A DNA stretch of 64,000 nucleotides from Forficula auricularia (Eukaryota > Arthropoda > Insecta > Dermaptera > Forficulidae). The first letter of the stretch is position 1; every line of letters begins with the position of its first letter. This document shows, piece after piece, positions 1 to 11,110 of this stretch. Made by a program: the position numbers and the translations under genes. The stretch covers positions 4,172,118-4,236,117 of the forward strand of contig JALMQS010000089.1 of assembly GCA_024734495.1 (NCBI GenBank). The letters are read 5' to 3'. The notes beneath the pieces are model-generated. The model did not search any database, was not told where the DNA came from, and worked only from the letters and a program-made list of their open reading frames with translations.

Positions 1-1000
1 TTTTTTACAAATGGATGTTAATTGATATATTTTTTTATAAAAAATTATAAGTTGACCAAGTTGGTTATTTAGACTTACAGTTATACACAAAATGCGGTAC
101 ACATATGTGATCGAACCAAGCCTTGTCAAAAATAAAAATTTCTTTTAGCTTCATGCGAATTTTTAACGTGCCTGGACCCAAAAGTTTCAGAATGAAAGTA
201 ATGAGTTTATATAAATCTTTTCTATATATTACATTATAATTAGATATTTGACCCTTATGTGAGGTCATCATATATCCCATCATTATTTATTTACAAACAG
301 AAAATCCAAATTAGAATCTAATTACTTTTAAATCACATGCATTTTTTCATTCAATCAAATTATACAAATTCTTATTAAAAAAAAAAAAAAAATTTTCAAA
401 AAAGTTTCTATACATTAAGTTCAAGAAAACAACTGTTGGCTCATATCACACAGGATAGATGTATAAATATTGGAAAGAAACATACAATCTCTTTTAAAAT
501 TGATAGCCTTATCACCTGCTATTTTTATATATAGCATTTCGGCTATGGATCTTTTATAGAAGTTATCAATCTTGACCAATATTTTCGCATTATCGTAATC
601 AAACTGATAGTAAATGAATATTTTATATAATATTTATTTACTTTTATCCTCAATTTGCTTTTAATATTTAATTGGTTTTTCAATTTTAAATTCCACAAGT
701 ACGTTATAGCAAATATTATTATATATTAGAATTTGCCAATTTAATTAATTAAAGGTATTTCTCTATAAAATAATTAATTAGAATATCAATTTTATTCTCT
801 TAAAAAAAAATCGACAATTCGAAGGATCGTTCCTCCTTCTACAGGATTTAAAAGGGTCAACGAAAGAACCTCTGTGTATATTAATATTATTTTTAATTGA
901 AATTACATTCAAAACTTTGTGGCCAGTGATACGTCTTGATGATGGCCATAGCTGATGTAAACGTTGGTAAAAATATAAATTAAGTTTTATTTTATTTTGG
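1..1000. other. AT-rich sequence, no gene
   Basis: 600-790 resembles the AT-rich second-subfamily Helitron-like interior (TATATATTAGAATTTGCCAA). 806-860 is a decayed reversed B2 hammerhead relative (CTGTAGA core, GAATTGTC). The rest shows nothing I recognise. Confidence 0.4.
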
Positions 1001-1019
1001 CTGCGATTAAAAATCGATC

Positions 1020-1730
1020 TTTTTACCTGAATTTAAAATCAAAAATAAATTGACACGTTCTGATATGGCCAGCCACTTAACTTTACCATACACTTCTGGT
1101 TGAGTTTGGTACAAGGGCCTAGATTTTCATTTTTTGACCCTTCAAACCCCCACCCACCCCATTTCGAGAGGTTAGTTTTTGAATCTTTAGACTTCTGGTG
1201 GTCCACTGATTATGTATACAAAATTTGGTTGAGTTTGCTCAAATGGCCTAGATTTTTAATTTTTGACCCCTCTCCCAATTTTCGCGCCAGAAAAAAAAAT
1301 TCGTTATCATAGATTTATTTTATAGTATATTTCATTTTTCTTGTTCTTTTAGTTTGAAAATATTATAATTTTAAATTTTAACCTCTCCCTCCCCCTTTAA
1401 TTTTGGGTCCAATGCACCAAAACTAGGTGTGAAATTTGGTTTTGATATTCACACTAGTTTTTGAGCTAGCTCGTCCACAAAAATTTGGTAACGCACAGTA
1501 CTAACAGACTAACTAACAGACATTTTGACAAAACAGTTATTATCTCGATAAATATAATTTAGGGCTTTTTTGTAGACCGAAAATGCCATGGTCTCGCTCA
1601 ATTTTTTAAATCAAAATAGTTTCAAGCCGTTTTTGAGATATTTCGAGAAAAGAAGCAAAAAAACCACTTTGTTCATGCACGATTACAATACTTGACCATA
1701 CCCTGTATGGTAAAGTAATAATATTAATAT
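1020..1730 (-). repeat. Repeat B, reversed
   Basis: Landmarks in reverse: ACCATACCCTGTATGGTAAA (end), CGCACAGTACTAACAGACTA, TTTGGTTTTGATATTCACAC, GATTATGTATACAAAATTTG. No protein; the frames are translations of the repeat. Confidence 0.65.
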
Positions 1731-1880
1731 TATTATATATGGTGTTTAATCAAGCTTTTATCAATGTTCTGTACAAACTGATGGGTTCGGCACATTGGTG
1801 GGGGAGTGGGTGAGTACCTTTGACATCTGTAATTAATAATAACTCACTGACTTGCCTCTTGTATGGTCCCACAGTTTCCA

Positions 1881-1917
1881 CTGAGGAAGAGATGCCGCAA
1901 GCGCTCTCGAAATATTT
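1881..1917 (+). ncRNA. Hammerhead-like motif, subfamily D
   Basis: CTGAGGA, a paired helix II segment (AGAG..GC/GC..CTC), then GAAATATTT and GGA. The preceding TTTCC can pair with GGA across the cleavage side (helix I). Same unit as both arms of the 42.3-kb palindrome, including the downstream TTAACCATTTGAATAAT. Confidence 0.5.
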
Positions 1918-2009
1918 GGATTAACCATTTGAATAATAAAATAAATTACTGGAAAGAAGCAATTCAATTTATTTATCCTTTAACAATAAAAAATAATATT
2001 AATATATAT

Positions 2010-2062
2010 GTTTTAACTGAATCAAAAAATTGCCGAGCATCGCTCGGTGTTCCAGATACTAT
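2010..2062 (+). mobile_element. Helitron-like 3' terminus remnant
   Basis: CCGAGCATCGCTCGG hairpin preceded by TTTTAACTGAA and followed by TGTTCCAGATACTA. Only the 3' tip is present. Confidence 0.5.
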
Positions 2063-2439
2063 ATATTAAATATGGAAGTCTCTGGTTTGTGAGCCAGGCT
2101 TACATTTGTCTGTGTTATTTGATTTATTTTCAGAGATTTGAACGCCTTTTTTAGGAATAATATTATTAAAATCTTCTTCTTGAAAATAGCATTTTTATTT
2201 TTATGTTACATTTCATCCAGTTGATTAGACAAGTTGTTAATCTACTTATTAATAATATTTTTGATGAAACTTTTCTCCTCTCATGAGTGAAATGTTTCGA
2301 TTTATTTTGAGAGACTTGAACGCGCGGGGATTGCCTCTAATAGAGCCATCATGTCTGTCTGAGCCGGCTAATAAGGGAATTACAGTTGTATATCTTGAAA
2401 TGAAGAGGAGAGAGGAGTTATTGAAAAGCATGCGGGGGT

Positions 2440-2760
2440 GGCTAATGTCCCTATAATGGATGTTCGTCTACATTTCTAATTGGCCACGACCGCTGCTGCT
2501 GCTGCTGCTGCTAATTTGTCTTTTTCTGCCGCGTCATGGCGGGTAACTCGGCTTCCATTCAGACCAGGGTCCAGGGCCCCCCTTTAGCTTTAGGGGGCAG
2601 ATAACAAGCAAGGGATGGCGCATGCTCCGCTGCTAATGTCTCTATCATCGCCTCTCTCTTTTTTCATTAGTCATCATCAGTTATGATGATGATGATGATG
2701 ATGTTGGATGGCTCACTATAGAAAGATGCCAACGTAATCTTCATTAAAGACGGACGTTTC
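2440..2760. other. Single-copy complex island
   Basis: GC-richer, non-repetitive apart from microsatellites. No frame or splice pattern. Possible regulatory or intronic DNA; nothing decisive. Confidence 0.35.
2485..2512. repeat. (GCT)n microsatellite
   Basis: About eight GCT units. A (GAT)n run lies at 2680-2703. Confidence 0.9.
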
Positions 2761-2959
2761 GTCTTCCGCAATAGCCAAAGGTCAAATTAATAATTAATAA
2801 ATTAATAATAATAATAATACTTTTTTTAGAATCAACACTTAAGTGTATTTCCAAATATGCTCTATTAGTTGTGACGTCACAAGCAGGTTTCCTAATAAAC
2901 TACACCTTTTCCATGTATGTATTTCAGAACACCCCAAATGTATTTCAGAATTCTCAATA

Positions 2960-3191
2960 GGGACCGTGCGTTAAACATAGAGGAGGCACTAATGTCGAAG
3001 ATAGCGCTCTCTTGTGTTTATTTATTCAAATAATTTGGGAGAACTGAGGCAAATATTGTATTAGAGTATATATCATAGATAAAAGAGTGCACGGAGCTTA
3101 GGGGACCATGACCGAGTCACTTTGTTTTGTACGTTTAATAAATCATCCCCAAAAGCTTACATTTTCGTCGCCAGTTGTGACGCACGGTCCC
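2960..3191. mobile_element. MITE with 12-bp TIR and TA target
   Basis: GGGACCGTGCGT at the left is matched by ACGCACGGTCCC at the right (perfect 12 bp), each abutting TA, as in Tc1/mariner-type insertion. 232 bp, no coding potential. The superfamily is inferred from the TA only. Confidence 0.6.
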
Positions 3192-3262
3192 TATTCAATT
3201 TCAGAAAATGTCAATTGTTTAGTTATTTTTGTTTGTATAATTATGTTTATTTTCTGAAATAG

Positions 3263-4035
3263 TCCAGTCAAATTGTGCTCAAATGGATTTCTAGGATGAG
3301 TGGTTTTCATTTTATGAAGGAAAAACTGCGATTTTTTGCATAAATAGATGATTTTCTGTCATGGAAAATGATAGATATCTATAAATCTAAGATTTTTAAC
3401 AAAAAAGTAGTCCAAGTAAACGTTCAAGTTAACAAAATTTCCAAGAAAATGAGATCTGAATCAAGTTTCTAGGATGAGTGGTTTTCATTTTATGAAGAAA
3501 AATACTGCGATTTTTTGCCCAAATTGCAGTTTTTCAAACGTTCAATCTCATTGTGGCACGGATTACAATTATTCAATTATGATGAAGCTTTGTCCGAATT
3601 GTAGAAAATTTAATCTAGTTTAAAAATGTATAGAGTGGTCTTTGTTGAAAACGTGCTCTTTCATGGTCAGAATGGGAAAAAATAAAAAAAAGTACGAGTT
3701 TTTGGGGCTGCCGAGGTCGAAAATTTGGATTTTGCGTTGAGCCCAAACGGTTGGTCGGAGAAAAACCTAAATAATGAAATTTTTAGAAAATTTTATGAAC
3801 TTTCATTTTGAATAGGAAGGTTATTTACGAAAAGTTGATAGTTTTCGAGTTATAAGGAAAAACCGCCAAAAAACTGAAATTTTCATTTTTCTTTTTGATT
3901 TTTTACAATATTGCGTCACGAAATTTTGTGGAGACCTCGGATTTAGATTCAGCGCCCCAAAAATACATATATATGCAAAAAATCAGAACTACCTCAAAAC
4001 TTTCCTGATAAAAACACAATTTGACTAGACTTAAA
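3263..4035. repeat. Foldback family F, copy 1
   Basis: CAGTCAAATTGTGCTCAAAT on the left faces CACAATTTGACTAGAC on the right. The interior has GGATGAGTGGTTTTCATTTT twice (3296, 3472). Confidence 0.6.
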
Positions 4036-4039
4036 TACA

Positions 4040-4960
4040 AAATTGACATTTTCTGAAATTTAATTTATAATCCTGACATATAATTGACATTTTCTGAAAT
4101 ATTATTGTGATTTTCTAATAATCAATTGAGAATTCTCAAATGAACGTGATATTTTTTCAAATAGAAATGGAAAAAGTCTAGAATTCTAGCAATCTACTCA
4201 TCAATTAGATATCTTTTTCTAAATGTTAATGGAAATCAGAACCTCAGTCAGTAAAAGGGGGTGTTAGAACCTTCCCCTCCGAAATGGTACTGTTAAAATT
4301 GAAGTTTTATAGAATATAAATAAATGCTCAATAAAAAAAATACTCTGATAAAAATAGTAATCTGGGCATCAGCGAAGTCATATCTCCTACTCCTAGGAGT
4401 TTTTTCATACTCTCCTAACCCTTAGGTGGTTGAACAACCCCTCCGAATTTTTTTTCTGGCAACACTGTCATGATGGAAATATATAGTATAATAAATAAAT
4501 TAAAAGAAAACATATATTAAGATTTTTTCATAATTCGTCACCACGAATGTTCCGTATAAAAATAAAACGGAACTTTATTAGTATAAAGATCAGATTTTCG
4601 TGCCCATGCACTTGAAAAAATAAGCATCTAAAACGTTGCTTAAATCAGTATCTTTTAATCATTATCTATCATATAATAATATAATTGGAGGTGAAAGTAA
4701 AACTTTTTCAAGACTTGGTACGCTGTTCGTAGTTTTGGTAAATAATTCAAAACACATCACCTGATCTATTGTTTATTATTTTTTACTATAAAAACGAGTC
4801 AAAATCTGAAAAAATGATGTTTTTAGAATAATTTTGTATTTCTGTATAAAGCTAGAAAGCCCTTAATCATTTACATTCATAATATAAATACATATAAATG
4901 AGAGCCCGACACGCACTTGTCCGACTTATTGACGCATCGTTTATTTTTTTGTTACATAAA
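4040..4960. other. AT-rich sequence, nothing recognised
   Basis: No frame, repeat-family match or structured motif found. Confidence 0.5.
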
Positions 4961-4969
4961 GGGGAAATA

Positions 4970-5745
4970 ATTTTTTTAAAACCCACTAATATTTAATGAC
5001 ACACAAAATTTATTAAAATCATGAAATGTAAATTATTCTTTTAAAAGCCACTAATATTTAATGACAAATAAAATTTATTAAAATTAGGAAATTTAAATTA
5101 TTTCAATGAAAAAATGGATTGGGGGAGAGGAGACCAATCGACTTGATTGGGGAATAATGGAATTGAAATAATTATCGGAAAAGAGGTTTTTTTATCTAAT
5201 TAGATTTTTCCTCTTATTAAAAACATGGACTAAAGATAAATAAGGACACTCGATGGTGGAGAAGTAATCTCCGGAATCGAAGCAAAAATACAATGTATAC
5301 AATAATTAATGTAAAATAATTGGTTTAATAAAATTTATAAAAAAAAATTATTTCAATGAATAAGGATAGACAATATGGAATTTGAATAATTATCGGAAAA
5401 GAGGTTTTTTTATTTAATTAGTTTTTTCCTCTTATTAAAAACAAGGACTACAAAGATGATCAAGGACAGTCGATGGTGGAGAAGTAATCTCCGGAGTCGA
5501 AGATAAAATACAATGTATACATTAATTAATGTAAAAAAATTGGTTTAATAAAATTTATAAAAAAAAAAAAATTATTTCAATTTTTTTCCTCTTATTAAAA
5601 AAACACGGACTAAAAATATTATCGCAAGCTAGAAGATTAACTACAATCGATGGTGGGAATGTAATCTCCGAAATCGAAGTCTCAAATAAAATGTATACAT
5701 TATTTCATGTAAAATAATTCGTTCAATAAATATTATTATTATTAA
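4970..5745 (+). repeat. Repeat A, three tandem copies
   Basis: Each unit has AATTATCGGAAAAGAGG, CTCTTATTAAAAACA, a hairpin TCGAT-GGT-GGAGA-AGTAA-TCTCC-GGA-ATCGA pattern (first copy 5250-5280), then ACAATGTATACA and AATTGGTTTAATAAAATTTA. Preceded by AAACCCACTAATATTTAATG. Confidence 0.7.
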
Positions 5746-5747
5746 AT

Positions 5748-6350
5748 TATTTCACCATACAGGGTATGGTCAAGTATTATAATCGTGCATGAAAAAGTGT
5801 TTTTTCCTTCTTTTTTTCGAAATATCTCAAAAACGGCTGAAACTATTTTGATTAAAAAAATTGAGCGAAACCATAGCATTTCGCTCTACAAAAAAGCTCT
5901 AATAAGTGAACATCGAAAAAATTATATTTTTCGAGATAATAATTGTTTTATCAAAATGTCTGTTAGTTAGTCTGTCTGGTTGTCTGGTTGTCTGTCCGTT
6001 ACTCTGTGCGTTACCAAATTTTTATGGACGAACTAGCTCAAAAACTAGTTCGAATATCGAAACCAAATTTCACACGTAGTTTTGGTCCATTTAGATTAGG
6101 ACCTGATTAGATTTTGGTGCATATCAACACAAAATTAAGAGGGGTGGAGGGGGGGGGGTTAAAAATTAAAAATCTAGGCCATTTGAGCAAATTCAACCAA
6201 ATTTTGTATACATAATCAGTGGGACCCCAGAAGTATAAAAATGCAAAAACTAACCCCCCCCCTACATGATTATAAATAATTTTTGCGGCCAGGTTGTATG
6301 GTAAAGTCAAGTGGATGGCTACATCAGAACACGTCAGCTTATTTTTATTT
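5748..6350 (+). repeat. Repeat B, copy 2
   Basis: Begins CACCATACAGGGTATGGTCA, contains CTCAAAAACGGCTGAAACTA and ends in GGTAAAGTCAAGTGGATGGC. The frame at 5785-5970 is also present in other copies with the same breaks, so it is not a conserved gene. Confidence 0.65.
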
Positions 6351-6359
6351 AAAAACAAT

Positions 6360-6930
6360 ACATTTCTTGTTATTGATTATATTTATTATTACTAAAATAT
6401 TACTTGTGTTATGTTTCCTCACAAGTTTTATGACCTATGTATTAGAATGCCCGGAATACTAGTTTCTCAAACTTGGAACTACGTATTAATCCTACGTAGG
6501 GGCTTATTCCAAGGATTCTTTCTCTTATAGCTTTTACTCTAGCCTAAAATTCCACTTTTTATTATCAATTTTCATATTTCCATGTTACGCCCTTTTATAT
6601 TTGTACATTTTCTGCAGGGACAAGTAATTTTATTCTTATGTCGAATAGTAAATGCTATATTTAAAAGTTTTTTGACTATTCATCAGATTGTGCGAGTCGG
6701 CTAAATTTCAATCAACTGGTGTGGGCAACACACGACTTTCATATTAGTTTATGCTTTTTTTGAAATCATCATATACTTACTAATTTTCTTCATTCCAATT
6801 ACTTCAATTTGAGTTTCCTCCAAGCCTTTTTGAGAAAACGGAAAAAAAGACGAAATTAAAAAAAAATATGTGTGAGCCTCATGCACATAAGCTCAAGAGA
6901 AAAGTGAACCTTCTTTAGCTGTAGATGTTA
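6360..6930. other. AT-rich sequence, nothing recognised
   Basis: No supported feature between repeat B and repeat A. 7335-7840 likewise empty. Confidence 0.5.
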
Positions 6931-6939
6931 TTGAAATAA

Positions 6940-7330
6940 TTTAACTTTCCTAATTTTAATAAATTTTATTTATCATGAAATAAATATTAATTGGTTTTAT
7001 AAATGATAATTTTTTTTTTATTAAACCAATTATTTTACATTAATGTATACATTGTATTTTAGCTTCGACTCCGGAGATTACCTTCTCCACCATCGACTGT
7101 CCTTGATCATCTTTTTAGTCCTTGTTTTTAATAAGAGGAAAAAACTAATTAAATAAAAAAACCTCTTTTTCCGATAATTATTCCATTCCCCATAAATAAT
7201 AATTTAAATTTTCTAATTTTAATAAATTTTATTTGTCATTAAATATTAGTGGGTTTTAAAAAATTATTTCCCCCTCTATTGAGTCATTTCCCCTTTATTG
7301 TAACAAACAAACAAACAGATACGTCGCTAA
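6940..7330 (-). repeat. Repeat A, reversed
   Basis: Same landmarks reversed (CGACTCCGGAGATTACCTTC, GTGGGTTTTAAAAAATTATT). Confidence 0.65.
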
Positions 7331-7846
7331 AGAAGTTTCACTTCAAAAAAACCAAAAGTATTCAAGTAAACATATACTTCCGGTTCTTTGATTTTAGCCA
7401 AAATCATGAGGTATCTACTTCTTCTAGCCTCTAGATAGTTTCAAATCCCAAAGCCCTGTGGCTTACCGTATACGAGATATTTATTTATTTTACGACACTC
7501 CTTAATTTACACCCTCTTCCTTTATTTCAATCGGATTAAAATTTATAGGCAACTAACAACTTATGATACTTGATAAGTATCCCCCTCCCCCGGTACGCCA
7601 TTGTCTGGGAGTGAAAAAAATTCGAATTTCTAAAAGAATTAACATTGTCCAAGTTAGTATAAGGAACAGTAAAATAAATTATGTTAATTCAAAAAAGTAC
7701 ATAAAAGATAAAATTGAATAGGAATAGAAATATTATTGTATATTACTAAATCTTGTAGCATTAAATTGAATTTTATTGTCAAAAAATGTATTAAAATTGC
7801 TCATTGAGCCTTCGTCCCATAATAATGAACTTGAATAAAAGTACAG

Positions 7847-8637
7847 ACAAATTCCGATTTTAACAGGAAATTATTCCCGGTAAAGATTTTATTCGTGGAA
7901 TACCTTTATTGGTACTCCAATATTAGTACCCTAAGTTTTCACCCAAATCTGTGTTGTGGAAATTTTTCTACGCGCCTCAAAATGAGAATATTTCGAATTT
8001 TTTTCAGTTTTTCTTGAATAACTTAAAACTGCTTATCAAATAAATAGATATCCATTAGATAAATTGAACCTCTTTAAATTACGCGTAAAATGATAACAAT
8101 TTCATCTATTTAGATTCAGTAGAACCAGTACTAGCGTCTGTTTAAAAACAGCCCCTGGGATCACTTTCGAATATCCCTAAAACTCGTACTTTTTTCGATT
8201 TTTCCCCATTTTGACTATGAAGGAGCACGTTTTCGACAAAGACGACTCTATACATTCTTAAACTAGATTAAATTTGCTACAATTTGAACAAAGTTTCATC
8301 TTAATTGAATAATGGCAATGAGGTTGAAGTTTGCAGTTTTTTTCAAAAAATCGTAGTTTTTCCTTCATAAAATGAAAACCACTCATCCTAGAAACTTGAT
8401 TTCTATCTCATTCTCTAGTAAATTTTATTGACTTGAACGCTTACTTGGGCCACTTTTTTTTTGTTAAAATTCTTAGATTTATAGATATTTTAAATTTTTT
8501 TCATTTCGAGGCGCGTAGAAAAATTTCCACAAACAGATTTGGGGGAAAACCTAGGGTAGTAATATTGGAGTAGGAATAAAGGTATTGCAGCAATAAAATC
8601 TTTACCGGGAATTATTTCCTGTTAAAATCTTAATTTG
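7847..8637. repeat. Foldback family F, copy 2, ~130-bp TIRs
   Basis: GGAAATTTTTCTACGCGCCT (7958) and its reverse (8511), and GGAAATTATTCCCGGTAAAG and its reverse (8610-8628), define long terminal inverted repeats around an F-type core (AAACCACTCATCCTAGAAAC). Confidence 0.7.
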
Positions 8638-8639
8638 CC

Positions 8640-9360
8640 TAGACTATAAAAGATAAATAAATATTTTTTTTTCAAGATTCTAAGATATTAAAATTTTTCA
8701 AAAATTCAAAAATCTCACAACGCCAATTATGTTTATGAATTGTAAAATACTCCTATTCTTAAAACTTAAATAAAATTATTGTTTATTTAATTTAAATTAA
8801 ATGTATATATATATGCCGATTTTAATCAAAATCATATATGCCTGGCAATCGCCGTGACTTTGCACTAAAACAGGGCTTAGTGAATAAACAAAAAAACAAA
8901 AAATTGGTCGTGAAATCGAAACGTCATTGTTTGATTTGCTTAGGGTGTGTGTCTCTCTGTCTGTAGTGAAGAGGGAATCAATTAACAACGCGTGCGGAAT
9001 GAGATTTGCAGAGTAGGCGTGGGCGGTGGGGGGGGGGGGGGCGATAAATTCCACTCTTGGGCCTCTAATAGCGATGTAAACGGATTAAGATTATGTTAAT
9101 GTTTGATTTTATGGAGGCTCACGTGCGGGGGGGCCAATTCGCTCCCTCAGGGGGGGTGGATTCATCCCCTAACTAGACCATCAGCCATCACGCCGACATT
9201 GATAATCAATCAAGCCAATAAGCAAACCAAACAATCCAAAAAGGAATACAAATTTGTTGACTGAATAGGGAAAGGCGTTGTTTTTAGGACCGTGATTAAA
9301 AAAACCCTGATTATGGCCACCCACATAACTTTACCATACACCTGGCCCGTCTCTTATAAT
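8640..9360. other. Mixed sequence without gene
   Basis: 8640-8920 AT-rich. 8920-9180 single-copy with a G run at 9029-9041. 9300-9345 is a repeat B terminus scrap (ACTTTACCATACACCTGG). Confidence 0.4.
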
Positions 9361-9695
9361 CTAATAGTACATGGACACCGAGCGATGCTTCAGTTAAAAG
9401 CCATATATTAATCACCGCCCCCCGTGCCCCCACATCTCCCCCACCGTCACCTCCACCCTCGCCCCAGCCCCCTCACCCAGTTTTTGCATTTCAAGTCTTG
9501 TAGTGGCCCACAGATTATGTGTATATATGTATATAAATAAATACAGTATAATAATTTTTTTTAATTAAATAACAATTTTTGAGTTCATCAATTAAATTGC
9601 CAAATTCTAATACAGAAAAATACGCTTGTGGGATTTAAAATTCGATATTTAATCAATTAAATTTTCTAACTTTTAATATATATAAGTAATACCAT
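9361..9695 (-). mobile_element. Helitron-like 3' fragment, reversed
   Basis: CACCGAGCGATGC hairpin remnant at 9375-9389, C-rich segment 9415-9480, then CAGATTATGTGTATATATG and the AT-rich body shared with the 36.4- and 62.2-kb copies. The 5' half is missing. Confidence 0.55.
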
Positions 9696-9699
9696 CTCT

Positions 9700-10030
9700 C
9701 AAAATTGAAATAGTTGAAACCTCAACCTTTGAATCAGTGACGGCCGAAGTCACCGCCAATAGGGTAAGTTTATTTGAAAATAACTCTCAAAATAGTTATT
9801 TCCAGTTTATTTCAATAGCCGCTGGGAGCGCTGCTGTCTTTTTTTATTTTGGAGTTTACTCCGTAAGAATCGATTTACATATAAGGAGCCCGGTATGGAA
9901 AATTATGGGTAGTAAAATTCAGTCAACGAATGACAGCGTTACGTTTTTCGTACGCACACTCTTCTGGTGGTATCAACTAACTGCAAAATCTTAAATGGTA
10001 GATTAAAATTATATATTTTTTTAATAATCT
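9700..10030. other. Unassigned, one 85-residue frame
   Basis: A plus-strand frame (9737-9994) has no recognisable motif and an internal GGGTAAG donor-like site. I do not call it a gene. Confidence 0.3.
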
Positions 10031-10042
10031 AAGTCGAGGACT

Positions 10043-10517
10043 AATACAAAAGTCATTATTGTCAAGACTCTCGTTTTCCCTGTCGCCTCCGAAACATGGA
10101 CCCTAAAGAAGAACAACTGCGATCGGATTGATGATTTCGAAATGTGGTGTTGAGAATCCCGTGGACGGCTCACCGATCTAATAAGTCAATTATAGAGGAA
10201 GTCCACGCCGACCGGTGTCTCTCTGGGGTGGTACCCGAGAGAGTGATCAAGTTCTTCGGCCACCTCACCCGCTCAGATTCAGACTTGGAAGGGATCATCG
10301 TCCAGGGCAAGGTGGAAGGCAAAAGAAGAAGAGGCAGAACACCAGCAAGATGGGCGGATCAAATAAAGACCCAACTTGGTATTACGCTCCAGGCTGCAAC
10401 GAAGATGGCCAGAAAGAGGCCACTCTGGCGGGCTGCAATTGGGAAGACTAGGGCTCTTAGAATATGGAAGAAATGAGGGTCACGACTTCTCTGTAAAAAG
10501 GATTACGACGATGAAAA
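10043..10517 (+). pseudogene. 5'-truncated non-LTR retrotransposon with 12-bp TSD
   Basis: Encodes the C-terminal part of a non-LTR reverse transcriptase protein. Seen: FPVASETWTLKKN... then, after a frameshift near 10150, LRIPWTAHRSNKS, a VIKFFGHLTRSDSDL block, VQGKVEGKRRRGRTPARW and LGITLQAATKMARKRPLWR. This 'FGH.R ... GKVEGKR.RGR....W' signature is typical of the region after the RT domain in RTE-like LINEs. The insert is flanked by AAGTCGAGGACT at 10031-10042 and 10518-10529, a perfect 12-bp target duplication, and ends in an A-rich ACGACGATGAAAA tail. It is 5'-truncated and frameshifted, so not functional. Clade assignment (RTE-like) is inference. Confidence 0.8.
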
Positions 10518-10865
10518 AAGTCGAGGACTGACTGATTTTTAAGATTTAGAATTCAATTTGGTACATAGGTCTATTGTTGAAATATCTCGGCAGAGTTTAT
10601 TTTTTTTCTTCAAAATTTGACCCCTGAATCAAAATGGGGGATTTTTGATTTTGGGATCTTAAACACAAAATGCTTTTTACATATTATCATCATTCATTTT
10701 ACTTTAAAATAATCTATCTGATATCTCGTGAGTTAAAATATAGGATTGAATGTAGGTGAGCTAGTGTAATAGGAAGCTGGTCACTTGACAAAGCGAGCTT
10801 ACCTAAACCCACTCAGGTATTTGAACCCAAAATAACAGATAGAATACAACAAGTAAATAAACAAA

Positions 10866-10900
10866 CTGATGATGAAGGTCAAACTTTCGAAACTATAGTC
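10866..10900 (+). ncRNA. Hammerhead-like motif, subfamily A
   Basis: CTGATGA, helix II GAAGGT/ACTTTC (one G.T), GAAAC, 4-nt TATA, GTC. Helix III would be a single C-G pair plus A15.1-U16.1. The flank pairing (helix I) is weak. Confidence 0.55.
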
Positions 10901-11039
10901 TCTAACTTTGATTTCTTCTTAAAAATCTACTGCGCTGAGTCTGTCAATTTGCCCACAATTAGGATGATTTAAAAAGATTAAATATCTCTACGAACATGAA
11001 TTTAGGTCATTTATCAAAGATTTTAATAGATATGTTTAT

Positions 11040-11110
11040 ATTGCATGTAGGAGGGTCTTGTCCCCTCGGGAGTCGAACCCAAACACTAGTACGCTTTCCG
11101 GGCAAAAAGT
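11040..11110 (-). repeat. Fragment of tRNA-like box B repeat
   Basis: GGAGTCGAACCC and CCCCTCGGGAG correspond to the reversed box B block of the 24.8-kb palindrome. Too short to be a tRNA gene. Confidence 0.5.

Noticed and set aside
5097..5745. CRISPR-like array (three regular repeats)
   Set aside because: Units are ~230 bp, eukaryotic dispersed repeat A, with no short spacer structure.
5785..5970. Frame similar to those at 62594-62866 and in reverse at 13.4-13.9 kb
   Set aside because: Similarity comes from repeat B being present several times; breaks differ and there is no domain, so no gene.
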